From the NCBI GenBank assembly GCA_963514095.1, contig OY741269.1:18878145-18942144 (forward strand): a stretch of 64,000 nt of DNA, in the 5' to 3' direction. The stretch is from Eutrigla gurnardus. Lineage: Eukaryota > Chordata > Actinopteri > Perciformes > Triglidae. The translations under genes were made by a program, and so were the position numbers. Below the pieces are notes generated by a model, which saw nothing but the letters and a program-made list of their open reading frames with translations, ran no database searches and had not been told where the DNA came from. Shown here one piece after another: positions 25,901 to 39,176 of the stretch. The number at the start of each line of letters is the position of its first letter. The first letter of the stretch is position 1.

Positions 25901-27789
25901 GGCATACAGCCTCATGTCAAGCCTGACTTGGTGTTCGCTCTTTATATGGAGGCTTTCCTGCCGTTGGTTTGACTCGTGCCCGTCCTCAGAGACTCATAGA
26001 GGAAGACATAGAGATCGTATCAGTTTCCTCTAAACATTACGGACTGCTCTGTCACCATTGTGTTGTTAGTCTGCCCTTTCCTTGTTAATAGTCCATGCAG
26101 GGAATGACCGCAGACATCAGCGCGGCTGCCAGGCCCCGGGCTTCCTCTGACCCCCCCCCTCCGCCACTCATCTGTCACCACGCTCAGGTCGCCTAGTCTC
26201 CGGCAGTAGAGTTGAACTTGGGCCGGGCTGCCTGCCCGCCAGCTCCCATTTGGGCCGCAAATCAGGCCGAAGCCAGAACACACACAGACGTAAGAAGCAC
26301 TAACAAACTGTAGGCCCGGGCTCCGCCCTCATGTGACCGCCCGCTCCTCTGGCGAGACCCTGGAGACCCGGCCACACGCCGCTACTCACAAGCTTGGCAC
26401 CGTGGCCTTGCTTCGGTTGGTTTTGATAACCAGACGCCGTTATCAAGACCGGGGTCGGGGTCCTTGTAGTGGCTCTTTGTATGAGCGTTTATTTTAGTTT
26501 TTTTTAAGCATAGTGAAATTTGATTGCTACTCCCAGCTTCTAGAAGGTCGGCGTTATCTAGGTCTGTTAGAGTTGTACATACCCAGTGTGTCCGTGTCAC
26601 TGGGGGGATGTGCCAGGAGAGAAGACAGAAGTGGGGCCTGAACAGCCTGTCTGTACAGCCTGAGCTCTAATTATCAACCCGGAGAGCTGCAGGGATCGTG
26701 GGAGAAGGGAAGAAAGAGGGTGAGAGAGAGAGAGGGAGGCAAGTGCATCTAAAAAAAGCCTAATCACACCCCACGGTGCAAGCTGCTGCTACGACACCGA
26801 TTTAGAGCCAGTGGAATTTCACAAACAGGGCAAACGGATCTAACTAGACTAGGTTTAACTTGTGGGTGCTTGTCTACTTAACATGCACCGTGACTTCTGT
26901 ATGTCCTTTTGTCAGCTGATCAGAATAATAATCAGCTGACGGCGTTCAGATGTGGCGATGCTGTTTTTAACTGTTTTTACCAGAAATGTATTTCAATTTG
27001 AATTTAGCTAAAGGACCCACTCTTGAACGTTGTGTTTTTTGTGAACACAAACAAACCAAAGAGCAACAGTTGTGACACATGAGTCTGTGAATGGAAACAA
27101 TTCAAACTATCTGCTGGTTGAGATGATGATGATGAGCAAAGAGGAACCATGATAGAAGCAAGATGGGATGTGCAGGACAGTGTTGCTTCTGTGATTTTGG
27201 AGTAAAAAACAAATACTGCACTTTTTAAAATAGAATATTTTCAGATTCAAAGTCAGATAATTGTCCTCCCATATTTCATCGCATGCTTGTTAAGACCCAA
27301 TGCGCCCTTGGGTGCTGTTTTTCCTCTCAACATCACGCTTATTTCCAGTCACAGACGGACCTAAATATTTATGAACCGACGGCTCAGTGTGCAGGAGGGT
27401 AGAAACACAGCTGCTTCAGTGTCTGGGTGATGGGAGCCTGTGTGGTGTCACTGGGTTCGTTACCTATTGATTTTCGATAAAAAAAAAAAAACTGTGAAAT
27501 GATATGGCATTATTACATTATTTACTTCTTCTTTTGCACAACGCTTCTATGATAAGTCAGTCTTCCCACCTGGAAGGGTGACTGGAACGTAGATATCTCT
27601 TGTTGTAGGAAGGACAGTTGGAGAATCAGCCAAGTGTTTGCATATGTAGTTGCAGTCAGACCCTCCCGACACTTACACTCATAAAAGCTCTTTCTACTCC
27701 TGCTGGTTCCAAACTACTGTGGCGCTGCCCGCTCTCTCTCGGGGAGGATCTTAACGCCAGCGGCATTTTAAGTGACGATGTGAAGAGGA

Positions 27790-27800
27790 GCACACACACA

Positions 27801-27835
<35 letters not shown>
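27790..27835. repeat. (CA)n microsatellite
   Basis: Uninterrupted except for one CAGA near the left end. Frames reading through it as alternating Thr-His or Val-Cys are artefacts. Confidence 0.92.
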
Positions 27836-27837
<2 letters not shown>

Positions 27838-28116
27838 TCAGTGTCCCTCGGCAGGCAGCGCCACCAACCTCTGCATGAACAGCCAACCTGCTGAGTGAAA
27901 GCTGTGTATATCGAACGGCTGTGACATGCAGCCACATGCCTGTGTGCATGTGTCCATGTGAAGGTTATTAGAGAGTGTGTGTGATCAACCCGGCCCACTC
28001 TTAGCTCCAGATCAATAGTGTTCTCTGGGGGGCCTGACAACCTCCATCCCGTCGTCGACGCCGTAGCGTTACTGAAACGCCGCCGCCTGTAATCCTGTAA
28101 ATGTGTGTTGTGTGTG

Positions 28117-28320
28117 TAGGGATGGGCTCATATAAGACTGTATCGCCACCCGGGCTAAAAAGAAAATGTGTGGTGAATTTTCATTATCAGGATAATTGTG
28201 AATATCAGTGACTTGAAAAAATTACCTCAACTACCCGATAATGGAAACTCACCACGATCACCTGATTGTGAGAGTTTGTTATTGCGATCTGCAGCAAAAT
28301 CCCTTATGATCCCATCCCTA
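28117..28320. mobile_element. MITE-like element of repeat family C, with terminal inverted repeats
   Basis: The left end TAGGGATGGGCTCATATAAG (28117-28136) is the near-perfect inverse of the right end CTTATGATCCCATCCCTA (28303-28320). GTGTG borders both ends and may be a target-site duplication, although the left flank is itself GT-rich. The interior holds GATAAT/ATTATC blocks, including the inverse of ATTATCCTGATAATC. Too short to encode protein. A hAT-like non-autonomous element is the best guess. Confidence 0.72.
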
Positions 28321-30940
28321 GTGTGCATGACTAAATGATTACGAGGGCACAAGGTTCATAGATTCAGCCTCAGCGTTCTCTCTAAAGGCACGATGTTACA
28401 AAAGTCAACGAGAAAGCACGATCGGAACATTGACCGGACTGATTATTATTTGGATGTCTAGTGAAGGCCTGCAGCACCTAGCAGCATTAAGAGGGCACGG
28501 CTTAATGTGCCGTTGGACTCCTCGCAGCTCGGCTCAACACACTGACCTACTTTTAGTTCCCTGGCTGTGGTGCATCTGCATGGTGCTTTTCAAATGCATC
28601 AGGGCCCTGCCGCTGCTGGGCAAAACGGAAAGCACATGTCTCTACAGTGCATGCATTATACAGACGGTGACGGGTAAATTTAATCTGAACGCACCGCACA
28701 CACTGGAGAAAAAGAAGAAATAGGTTATTTTCAACCTCCTTTCTTTCTAAGTGTTGTGCAGTGAGAAGAAGGCCGTTTTAAGAAGGCCGTGTGCGTTGCT
28801 CACACACAGCGGGACCAGATTGAGAAGCGAGGCTTGCAGGGCTTCAGGCTGGGAGTGGCAGAGTTGTCAAAGCTGTTGTAGTCACACAGCACCGTTAATG
28901 CTGAAGCGTACTCGGATCTCACATGTCTGATTCTTTATTCCAAAACTCAGATCTTGTGACCTTTCCCCCAACACACTGGAGGTACAGCTCTGTAACGGGA
29001 CACACACACACACACACACACTAAATATGCTAATCCTTTGTTATAAGGAGCTTTCACTTTGTGTTGATTTTGGTTCCCCCTGTGGGCAAAAGCGGAAGTG
29101 TTTACCACCAGCACCAAGATCTTGACCTGACACAGTGTGCGTGTATTTCTTTTGGAAGCAAATGAAATAACCATTGTTCTTGTCTAAACGCTGCTGTTCG
29201 CAGGATGCATGGTGATGAGGTCATGTATCTCTCTGTCGCTATGTGAGATCAAACAGGAATATGACGATAGTTTTACAAAGTAAACAATGTGTTTCATAAG
29301 TAAAATAGATGTATTACATACCTGTCTGGTAGGGCTGGAAGAATATGGCCAAAAGTAATGAAATGACAAAAATGAAATCTCTCCCTCTGCCCTCACACAT
29401 TACTCACTGCCGTTGCCTGTCTTATCGTCTGCGTTGCTGGAAATCCATGGTAATCTTTGATGTTGCCGGGAATCGACACGTCATTGCTTTTTGCTGATGG
29501 TTTTGTTTGCTTATTGAGGTCAAACAGTGGCGTCTTTATTAAATAGAGACCGTTTTATATCCAGTTAAAAACTTCGATATGGTAGCTTGCGCTCAGGACT
29601 CGTGAGTAACGGCGTACAGTAAAATCAGTGTTGTCACTCTCATCTGCACTGCCACAGTGTTGTCATGACTCCCACAGAATAATACATTCTGAACATTTCA
29701 TCATACGTCTTCCGTCAAAAAGCCCTGCCGAGGGGGAGGAAAGCAGCTGCCGTCACAGATTAATTATACCAACCATAAATTCACGTGACGCCCCATATGG
29801 TTGGAATCGGTATTCCAGCAGGGCGGTATTGATGGAAATATGCTCTTTGATAATTTACAATGCTACAAGCCAGCAAAGCATACACACTGTCCCTTTAAAC
29901 CCCATCATACTGTCTTTGAGGTGACATGTTGAACCCAAAGTCTTAAACCAAGACAGTAAGACGAGAAAAATACTTAAAATATTCATACTAATGAAGCTAG
30001 AAGCTATCAAATGTTGACGCCTCACATGAGCATGAAGAAAAGCAGAAAATCATCACGAACGATAAGCTGGGATAAGAGAGTATTTGCTTGAATCATGGAT
30101 TATCAAAATAGCTGCGCATTAATTTCCTGTCCCTCCACTGCCACAAACACGGTCGTATATCCCGGACAACATCCTTTAAATCCAGTGTCTACTATAAAAT
30201 GAGGTTGAGGTGAGAGGAGAAGGGCATACCGACTAGAGGCGGTGGCGACCTGTTTTCAGGGCCACTGGAGACGGGAATGTAAAGGGTCAGTGCAGCATGT
30301 GGAATGTGTTGTCACACGCACAAACATGCCGCTGATACTCATTGTGCCCTCCGGTAACCCGTTCCGTCGCGCTGCCGGCACCTTATTGTGTTCGAGCTGC
30401 GGTATGAATGTCAAAAAGCAGTCTGGACAACGCGACGAGAGGGAGGGGAGGCAGTCTGAGTGAACGACACCTGGCGTGCCGGCAGTGAGTCACGTAGAGC
30501 TTAGCAGCGACACATCCTCTGCTGCGAGCTCCGACACGAACCACTTTCCTGTCACCCTTCACCTGTTACACCCCCCCTCTAATCCCCTCAGCCTGCATGC
30601 CGGAACATCGTCGGCACATCCAGACACACACACACCTTATCACTACTCGCATGGTGTTCCTGCAGCTGGACCGATCCACGTTATAAACCCCCGAAAGTCC
30701 ATGAGTCACATCATTCGTCCCTCAGTTGACTTGGAATTCCTCACGTCAAAACGTCGTCATTCAGGTTTCGGGACGGCCCTTTCTTGTGAACGCGATATCT
30801 CTGGAATCCCGTCTCGACTCAAGGATAAACTGATTAGATTTTGGCGGTCAAACATCACTGTGACTCATGACTTGATATGCTGATGTTGACAATTTCACAA
30901 GGATAAAATAAGATTCAATTATGGAGTGATAACGCTTCGG

Positions 30941-31080
30941 CCAGACATGGGACAATATGAACATTTCATGTCACGATTATTATGGCCAAAGTAATTAGAA
31001 TTCACGACATTATCCTGATAATCCTCAAAATAAATATACTAAAATCTCATTTCATTCATACACGTTTTATTTTTTTTATT
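30941..31080. repeat. Dispersed repeat family C, partial copy
   Basis: Opens with CATGGGACAATATGAACATT, nearly identical to 44955-44977, and contains AATTCACGACATTATCCTGATAATC. The right end is not clear. Confidence 0.6.
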
Positions 31081-32638
31081 GTGTCACTTATGAGGTGCAT
31101 CTTTTCGTCTTGACATCCTTTTTTGGTAAAACGAACACCGTGCTCATGAACCAAAAATTGCGTAAATCAACGATAAATATATTTTTGTATCATGTATTTT
31201 TTTATGTCAGGCTCTATTTTTCACGTCTATACCATGATAGCAAGCAAGCTTTCCTGAAGATGGAAATTCAACACCATCAACTTATTGTGGACTTTCTGCC
31301 TGAAAGGCGATAAAATCCATGACGTGAATACAAACTGCAATCATGATGTTGTTATTAGTCGTTTTAAAATAAATAATTAAGGATAGATCCATGAAGAAGC
31401 TTGTGGTCCTTATCACTAAAAGTTATGCCAATGAAATTATTATTTTCTTGCCAAAAAACCCAGGAACAAATAGTTGCATCTTTGTATTGAACAGCCAAAT
31501 CTGATTGAAATATGTGGATATATGAGATGAAAACTGGATCAGGAAGCTCGGATGGACAGTTCACACTGCAGACGGGTCAACACTTTGTTACGAGACAGTC
31601 CACAGATACTAGACGTGTTATTTCTATATCCCTCGTTGCTCATCGGAGGGCCGTTATCAAGCTCCGGGACGGTGTTTACTCGGTGAGATGTGATCTTGGA
31701 AAGAATGTATAGGCTTATGTCAGCAACGGTTTAAAGTTTACTTTGGTGACTGGAAATCTTAATCCGGTGTTTGCCCTGCATGTGAGCTTTGTACCCCTAA
31801 CCCAGCGTGATAACGACCTGGAGCGGATGACAAGATCTTAGGCCCTACCTGATGGCTGAAGGCCAACTGCTGTCTGCCAGCATGCAGCATTAGTCTCCAG
31901 CCAGAGTTCCACACAGTCCAGCAGCACACGGGCTTTCATCTCTAAGAGTAGTGAGACACCTAGTGGACGATGTGAGTCACGCCACGCTATGTAAACGACC
32001 TGGAGGCAGAGCGCATGATGGGATTTAAAACTTGTTTGGCTTGTAGAGTTTCACCTGCACAGTTTGTTCAAAACAGAGTCGGAGGTTTTAGATTTAGTTC
32101 CTATGCGGCTCATGTGGACCTTTCTGTTATAGGTAGATATAAAAATAACTATTTTGCTTTTCTGATAAAAGAATAAGTCATTTTTCAAGCAAAACGGACA
32201 AAAATGACGTGCTTCCAGCTTCCAGAAAGTTGTGTTGCTTTGTCTTATGTGATAAACTTCCCTGGATTTCGGATGATCAGTTGGACAAAACAAGCCATTT
32301 GAAGATTTGACTATTTTATGACATTTTATAGACCAACTAATTTACCAACTAATTGAGAAAATGAAGATGAATCAAGAATGAAAATAAATAAATGAAAACG
32401 TTCCCTGCAGCCCTATACTTGTATCCCTTTGTGTGCTCCCGGTTTAATTGAAGTAGTTGATGCATTTGAGATTCAGGAGATTATTGTATTTTGGATGCAG
32501 GTGAGCAAAAAGGCCAAGCAACACAACAAGGAACTTTTAATTGGGTATGAAACGGTCTCGGTTTAATACCGATGCCTACGTGTGACCAGAATAAGTAAAC
32601 AACAGAAGATCGGCTGTTTCTTTGTGGTTGTAGTTTGT

Positions 32639-32803
32639 CGGATCCGACATGACAAAATCATGCCAGTTCACCAGAAGTTCCTTCAGCTCAAACAAGCGGA
32701 ACCTCCACCCAAGCAGTATGCTGGACCCGCTGGTGCGGGGAGGGAGGCATGGGAGAACCAGGGCTGTCAGAACCTGCTCCAGTAAAATGACTTTCCTAAA
32801 GGG
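32639..32803 (-). repeat. Dispersed repeat copy B2
   Basis: Reverse-complement counterpart of 7301-7640, about half its length because the GC-rich middle is missing. Lies in the large ralgps2 intron. Confidence 0.7.
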
Positions 32804-34030
32804 ACTCTGGCAATCAAAAAATAAAAAAAACACTACTGTTACTGTCCAAAGGGACCGCCAAAATCTACACAAAATGAAAGTTCCTCATAAGTAACTGAGC
32901 AAATAATCATAGTACAACCAGCTTTTGGTATTGCTGTTGAGATGCACAGGTTCTTTAATGGTCTGTGAAGGAAGGTTTACTGACTGTTTGTTGTTATGAT
33001 TAATTCTGTCAAACCGTCACCATCATTTTCTTTCTGCACTGAGCTCATATTTGCTAAAACTCAGCCAACAGATGCTGCAGATCTTGTAACGCAATGGCCG
33101 ACGGTTTGTCAAGCATTTAACATCAAAATCAGATCAGCTGTGGGATTTTTTTGTTTTTTTTGGCAATGTCTGTTTCTAATGTGTGCGTGGGTTTTTCCTC
33201 ATGTTCAGAAGAATCATTCTGCCTTCCTCTCTCTCCCCTCCGTTGTCTTCCCGTTTCACACAGACAGCCGAAGCCAGCGTGAGAGAAAGACGGGACTCGG
33301 TAGACGAAGACGGCAACACAGAACAACAGGCTAACACTCACCTTTAGCACTATGCGCATCTGACACACACAACTGGTAGGTTTGGCCCCGTCTCTGGGAG
33401 GACAGCTTGTTTTTTGGATGCATGTTTTGTAATCCTCTTAGCGTATGATTACAGTCGGACACATCACACTATATCTGCTTTATACACGGGAGTGGAGATG
33501 GAGTCCAATGCTTGTTGCATTCTCTTAAAATCGATATCCCAACAGCCGACTCCGACTGGATCACAACCGTTTCAGAGCAACTGGTGTTTCAGTTCAACAA
33601 GTGACCGTGTTAAGTGGTGTCCTCCAGCTGAAGGGGTTCATGGTTGCTTGTAGTAAGCACAGTTGAATATGTGTTTCATATTGATTGAAGGCTTTTTGTG
33701 TGTGTGTGTGTGTGTGTGACAACTCACAACTGTAGTCAAAACTCACAAGTGATGTTTTATCCATCATAGCCCAGCGACACATCAGAAAAAAAAACCAGGA
33801 TGAACAGTACATGGCATTAGACCCGGCAGTACGGTCATTACAGATGCATGGTGGGTATTTACATGTCTGAGTCTATTTGCTTCCTGTGCAGGTATTCACA
33901 GCTGTCAAACATCCAATAGGAGGGAGGTTGATGTGATGCAGCGATGTGTTTGCTCTTGGCTTAGCAGGACGAGACTGTGGAAGGCAGCTAATGGCTCTGA
34001 AAGCAGCACGGGCTGTTTCAGTTTGAGGCC

Positions 34031-34033
<3 letters not shown>

Positions 34034-34122
<89 letters not shown>
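34034..34122. repeat. (CA)n microsatellite, about 44 units
   Basis: Uninterrupted CA over about 89 bases, second longest in the window. Confidence 0.95.
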
Positions 34123-34125
<3 letters not shown>

Positions 34126-34785
34126 GCCTGCATTGTCAAGTACACAAGGGATGCCTTTGCTGGCTTTCAGTATTCTAAGCTGCATCTTATTTTTCATTAC
34201 TATCTCTCTGTGAGTGTTCGGCAAAAGAATAATCTCTGTATTGTTTTTCGTTCACGGCTAAAGAATATTTAAATATTAACCTAATGGGAAATCAGTCACA
34301 GATGAAATTTCCTCTGTAAAAAGATGAAGAGACCGAGCCTCCAGTCTTGTAGCTCGCGCTACATAATATCATCAAATGCTTAGATAATCTCTCGCTGTGT
34401 TTCCATCAGTCAGAAGTAGGTTCAGATTGGGACATTATTCATGAGAAGCCATGACTGATAATTTAAGGTAAAATGCATTTTGTGCAACATTTAGTAATTG
34501 ATGCTCCTGCTGAATCTACTTAATGATTATCTGACGCCACGGAAACAAAGCAGTGTGCTGGTGTGGATGGGGGCAGCAGCGGAATGTATTTTAGACAGAA
34601 AATCAATATCAGTTTATATTGCAGTATTTTCAGCCCTTTACCTGTCCTCAGTCAGCCTATTCCACCTACAGCTGTTATCCTCGCTCTCTTCAAAGCCACA
34701 GAGCTCCTTTTGACAAAACAATCATGTCTGCCATCTTCTGCAGGTAAAACCGTACCTCAAACAAGTCCTCTACAACAGCTCCAAA

Positions 34786-35148
34786 CTATGGAATCCATTT
34801 ATTTTTTGATGTTTTATTTTTTTCCCAAATTTCATGTTTTGTGTTTTAATTTGTCTAAAAATTGTGTCTAATTATGTGGTTGATGAATCAAAATTAAGAA
34901 ATTTACTGAAGAAACATTCTAGTAGTTCTAATTCTAATTCCTTGTCATTCAGAGACCTTGAACATGTGCATACATGTATTTGTTTTTTTCCCTCCCTTTT
35001 TCAGTTTCAGTGTGACAAATGCTTATAATGTTAGAGAAAACATCGATTTTTTACAATTTGTATTCCACGTTTTACAGTTGATTCCATTTTCATTGTCTGA
35101 ATCCGCGATCATGTCTGCGTTTTCTTCCTCGCGGGAATCATAGGGTCC
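34786..35148. repeat. Probable non-autonomous element, copy D1
   Basis: AT-rich unit whose right part (35081-35108) matches 49221-49248 at 25 of 28 bases. The ends CTATGGAATCC and GGGAATCATAGGGTCC are loosely inverse, like the GGGCCCTATGAAATC ends of common fish elements. Boundaries are approximate. Confidence 0.5.
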
Positions 35149-35596
35149 AAACTCTTCCTTTAAGTCCGATCTGTAGCACCAAGGCGCAGCAGCGGGTCAC
35201 GCTCCAGTGTCGGGCGTAAGCTGTTTCTTGTTGTGGCTGGAGCCGACAGCCGCTTTCTACAAACCCCGTTCACAGAAGATCTCTTCCTAAAGCTCCGGCT
35301 AAGCTCCTTCTGTCCCGCCTTACCTTACTCGACAACACTTTCACCACCATCTCAGGGTCATAACTCGTTGTCTGAGATGGAGCTCAGTGCGGTGGTCGAC
35401 TTGGTGGCCTGTTTAGAATGAGGCCAGCCGGAGGATGCTCCAATCAACAGTAGGAGGTGCTGCAAACGGTCGGGATGTGGCACTAAATGGACTCACGGTG
35501 ATGTCTCTGTGTGTGTTTTCAGAGGGCCGGCCGGGCTTTGCTGCAGCTGAGGATGATGAATGGTCTCGTGCGCTAGAGCTAGATGGTGTGGGAACG

Positions 35597-38500
35597 ATGG
35601 ACCTCCCTAATGGCCAATCAATCATCACCACCACAGCGGTCTCTGAGGTGAGACCACGTCCACTCAACCAAACCTCCACCTGCTCTTTTTTTGTTTTTTA
35701 ATCATCCTTGAAGGGACGGTCAACGAGTTCCACTAACTTAGTATTTGAAGTTGTTAAAATAAATGCTGTGAATTTAAGGATGTTTTTCCAGTGGAGTCTT
35801 TAATCAACAGGTGGATTTTGAATCCACAATCAGAGGGCTGCACGCCTGTGATCAATATTGATTATTTGTCAAACATTAATGGATTTTTAGGGACAAAATA
35901 TGTAATAAATAGACAGCTATGCTTTCCATGTAGTGCTACATTCCTGCTAACCTATATATTTGCACTAAAATAAGATTCCTGAAAGCAAAAATCTAATCTT
36001 AGCAGAGTTTTCTTTGAACAGGGCTCGCATTTTAAATGTCAATATCACATTCCATCGTATTCGGTTAATTGTGAGAAGCCAAAAATGTCATTGTGGTTAA
36101 TATTTGGTTCCATCTTAATTAGATTTTTAATGTGCAGCCTTGTTTAGTTCCAAACCAGTTTTCCACAGATCGGACATCCTGCATCTTTCTCAGCGCTCCA
36201 CAGGAGTAATAAACGTTATGGAAATGATTTGGATTATGATATTAAAGATAATATGCGTCTCCTAGAACTTTGTAACTGACTGATCAGTGTATGATTATTA
36301 GGTCATCAGTGTTAATAGACGCTGAGGTGATGTTGTTGTGTAAAATAAGTACAAAAATGTCCCCCTCAGCTGCACTATAACACTGTGTTGGTTATTCAAC
36401 CCTCTCAAATCGTTGCTTGGCTACCTTGTACCTGACAGCCACTATTCCCCTTTCATCGTCATGTGACTGTGTTCGGTGTGTTTCCTAGAAGAGCAGCAGC
36501 TCAGAGTCTCTCAGCGATAAGGGCTCCTCGGACCTGAAGAAGAGCTTCGACGCCGTTGTGTTCGACGTCCTGAAGGTCACACCTGAAGAATATGCAGTAA
36601 GTGAAGACGTGCGTCTGCGGGGCAAAACGTTCCGTAAGCACAAATGTGATGTGCCGGTACGATAGAGGGGGAAACGGGGTCAGAGATCGGACCGAGTAAT
36701 AATTGATGATGTTCGGCGCTGATAGATTTCCTCTGGCTGCAGTCGCACAAACCTCCCGTAACAACTACGAACAAACAGACGTCACAGTTCTGTGAATAGT
36801 TAGTTGCCTGAATGTCGCGTCAAGTGTCAGGAGACCGAGTCATGACCAAGACTGGACCAGTGCTCAGTCCCACACTGCATGATTAACTTACATTACAAAC
36901 CATCCACTCCTCGAATTGATCCGCAGCGATTCACAATTCAATAAAAACACAGAAAATCAGCGTAGATTCCTGTTATCGCTGTGTATGTATACATATTTTT
37001 TGTGTAAATATAAGTGCACCACGAGAAATGTTCCTATGTATAATATAAGTGCAGTGCAGAGGTGTGGAATTGTTCTGTAAGCTATCCCAGTAGTGATGTC
37101 AGCAGCTAAAGCAGAAGATGAAAGGCCGTTTAGTGTCGGGTAAAAATGCAGTCGATTCCAGTGGTTTTGTCTCGAGTGCTATAACACAGACTGCTCCATT
37201 ATAAATCAATTAAAGGCGTCCTCCTATTCCTGTTTGTCCATTGGTTTGCACCATTCGACCACAAGAGGGCACTCTCCATCTTCTTTTTTCCTCTCTCCAT
37301 GTCAACATTCAGTTAAAGGTGCAATCAGTAAAATATGAGGATTTGTGTTTCTGTCCAGCACATATTAATGAAGCTCTTAAGTGACAAACCTAACAACTGT
37401 TTTGTCTCCTCCAGGGCCAGATCACGCTCATGGACGCTCCTGTGTTCAAAGCCATCCAGCCAGAGGTGAGCTGCTCTCAGATCTGTAGAAAACGGGAAGA
37501 GAAGGGCTGGACTGTGTTCATTTTGTCAAGTCTTTAAAGGAAAATGCTGCTTCGTTTTAGTCGCAAAAGGTCATGACAACTGTTAGTCGAAATGTTTCCG
37601 CTCTCTTTCTTTCCTCCTTTTTCTCTGTCAGCAATTTTTTAATTAAGTCTTAGTTTTTAAATCAGATGTCCTTTTTTTTTAATCAGCTAATTATGTTTCA
37701 GTCCAGTCTAGACAAATACAATCATTAAGTCATTTTATTTTTTTCACATATTACCTTATCATTGTCTAATATAAAAAAAGCAGAGTCCTCCTGACAGTGT
37801 TGCTGTCGGTTCAGTCACGCCCACCCGTCCTGCTGCCAATCAGCACCGGCCAACATACAGAAATATGTTAACCAACCACCCAAACCAGACCCGTGAACTA
37901 TAGGCATTAAACAGCACAATTGTGGAGGGGGAGGAAGAAGATGAGCCGGAGTGAGAGAGTGATGTAGAGAGGGGAAGGTAGAAGGTGAAGAGAGATTTAG
38001 ATTTTTTTAGGTTTTTTCCACAAACTACATTTTAGTCTCTTAAAGGCTGAGTAGATGATTCTATTCAGAAAAACTTTGTATTATTACTTAATATCCTTGT
38101 AACATACTGATAGCTATGATAAATATAAGGCTCTGACATAATCTTTTTTCTTTTTTAATGTTGTCTGTGGCCGTGGCAGAACTGTAAAAACCCCGTCCAA
38201 TCAAAAACGTTGGGTGGGAGAAGATAATTGGACGGCCTGTTTGTCAATACTTACTTCCTGTTTGCACTCTGCCGATGTCGAGCACTCGTTTGACGTTCTG
38301 GGGGAGGGGCTTTGAGCAGAGGTCTGAACAAAGGGGGCGGGACTTTTTCGGTTGGGCGATGCATTTCATAGTCGATTTCTGTGTGGTTTTTACTCTGCCT
38401 TTTAAGGTTTTTTGCGCAGCACTATTGCATACAAAGACACAAACACACGCAAATTTGTGCTGAGCGGGGACAATGATGCGACGCATATGACATTACTGTT

Positions 38501-39138
38501 TTTATTCTCTGTGACTTGAACGCCTCTCATCATTGAGATTCTCCTCCTGTCGTCACTGAATCTGAAATGGAGACAACAAATATGGTCGTGGTCTGTGGTC
38601 TCCCAGAGCTCTATGAACCTCACATTAGTCCAGAGACCAGACTATGTGGCAAAACCAGAGACTGTCTATGGTACAAACAACAGGTTGTTGCCGTATTTAT
38701 ATCTAGACGACGTGATTTTAAATGCTGATTAATTTCATCATAGTTTGCGTTAATGGAATCATCACCGGCGTTGACGGCTTTACTTTTGACGTCTAGCGAG
38801 AGAAATCAACACGTTGTTGTCAATGACAGTCTGAAACATTAACACATCACATATGAAGACACCCACAAAACTCATTTTAATGAGATGTACAGTACAGTAA
38901 TGCATGTAGGTTTATCCTTTCCTGTAAAACGTCCTCACTGTTAATACTCCGTAACATGCTGTGCTATTTCTTTTTCCCTCTCTCTGTCGGATTGTTAGGA
39001 CCTTCCTGAAAGCAGTCATTGCTAACCTGTGTTTAAGGTTTGCCACTGTGGGCTCATAATAGCAGCATACAGACCACATACCAGTGTGGTGCGGTATAGT
39101 CGGACAAGACAAGTGTTGCACATATGCAGTAGCAGGAG

Positions 39139-39176
<38 letters not shown>

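Larger units (their letters stand above)
14931..35522 (+). other. Large ralgps2 intron (20.6 kb) with no supported gene
   Basis: Lies between the probable leader exon and the first coding exon. Every long open frame was read and none matches a known protein or has supporting splice structure. Contents that could be identified: a fold-back at 15519-15551, transposon-like elements at 16521-17123 and 28117-28320, repeat copies at about 30941-31080, 32639-32803 and 34786-35148, microsatellites near 19965-19995, 22751-22773, 27790-27835 and 34034-34122, and a CT tract at about 20861-20886. The rest is AT-rich intron with nothing recognised. Confidence 0.6.

Noticed and set aside
26911..26940. Inverted repeat GTCAGCTGAT/ATCAGCTGAC
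   Set aside because: A perfect 10-base stem is visible, but such short pairs are expected by chance in a 64-kb window and nothing else marks it.
29076..29092. CTCF-like CCCCCTGTGGGC on the plus strand
   Set aside because: Poor match to the core and no surrounding support.
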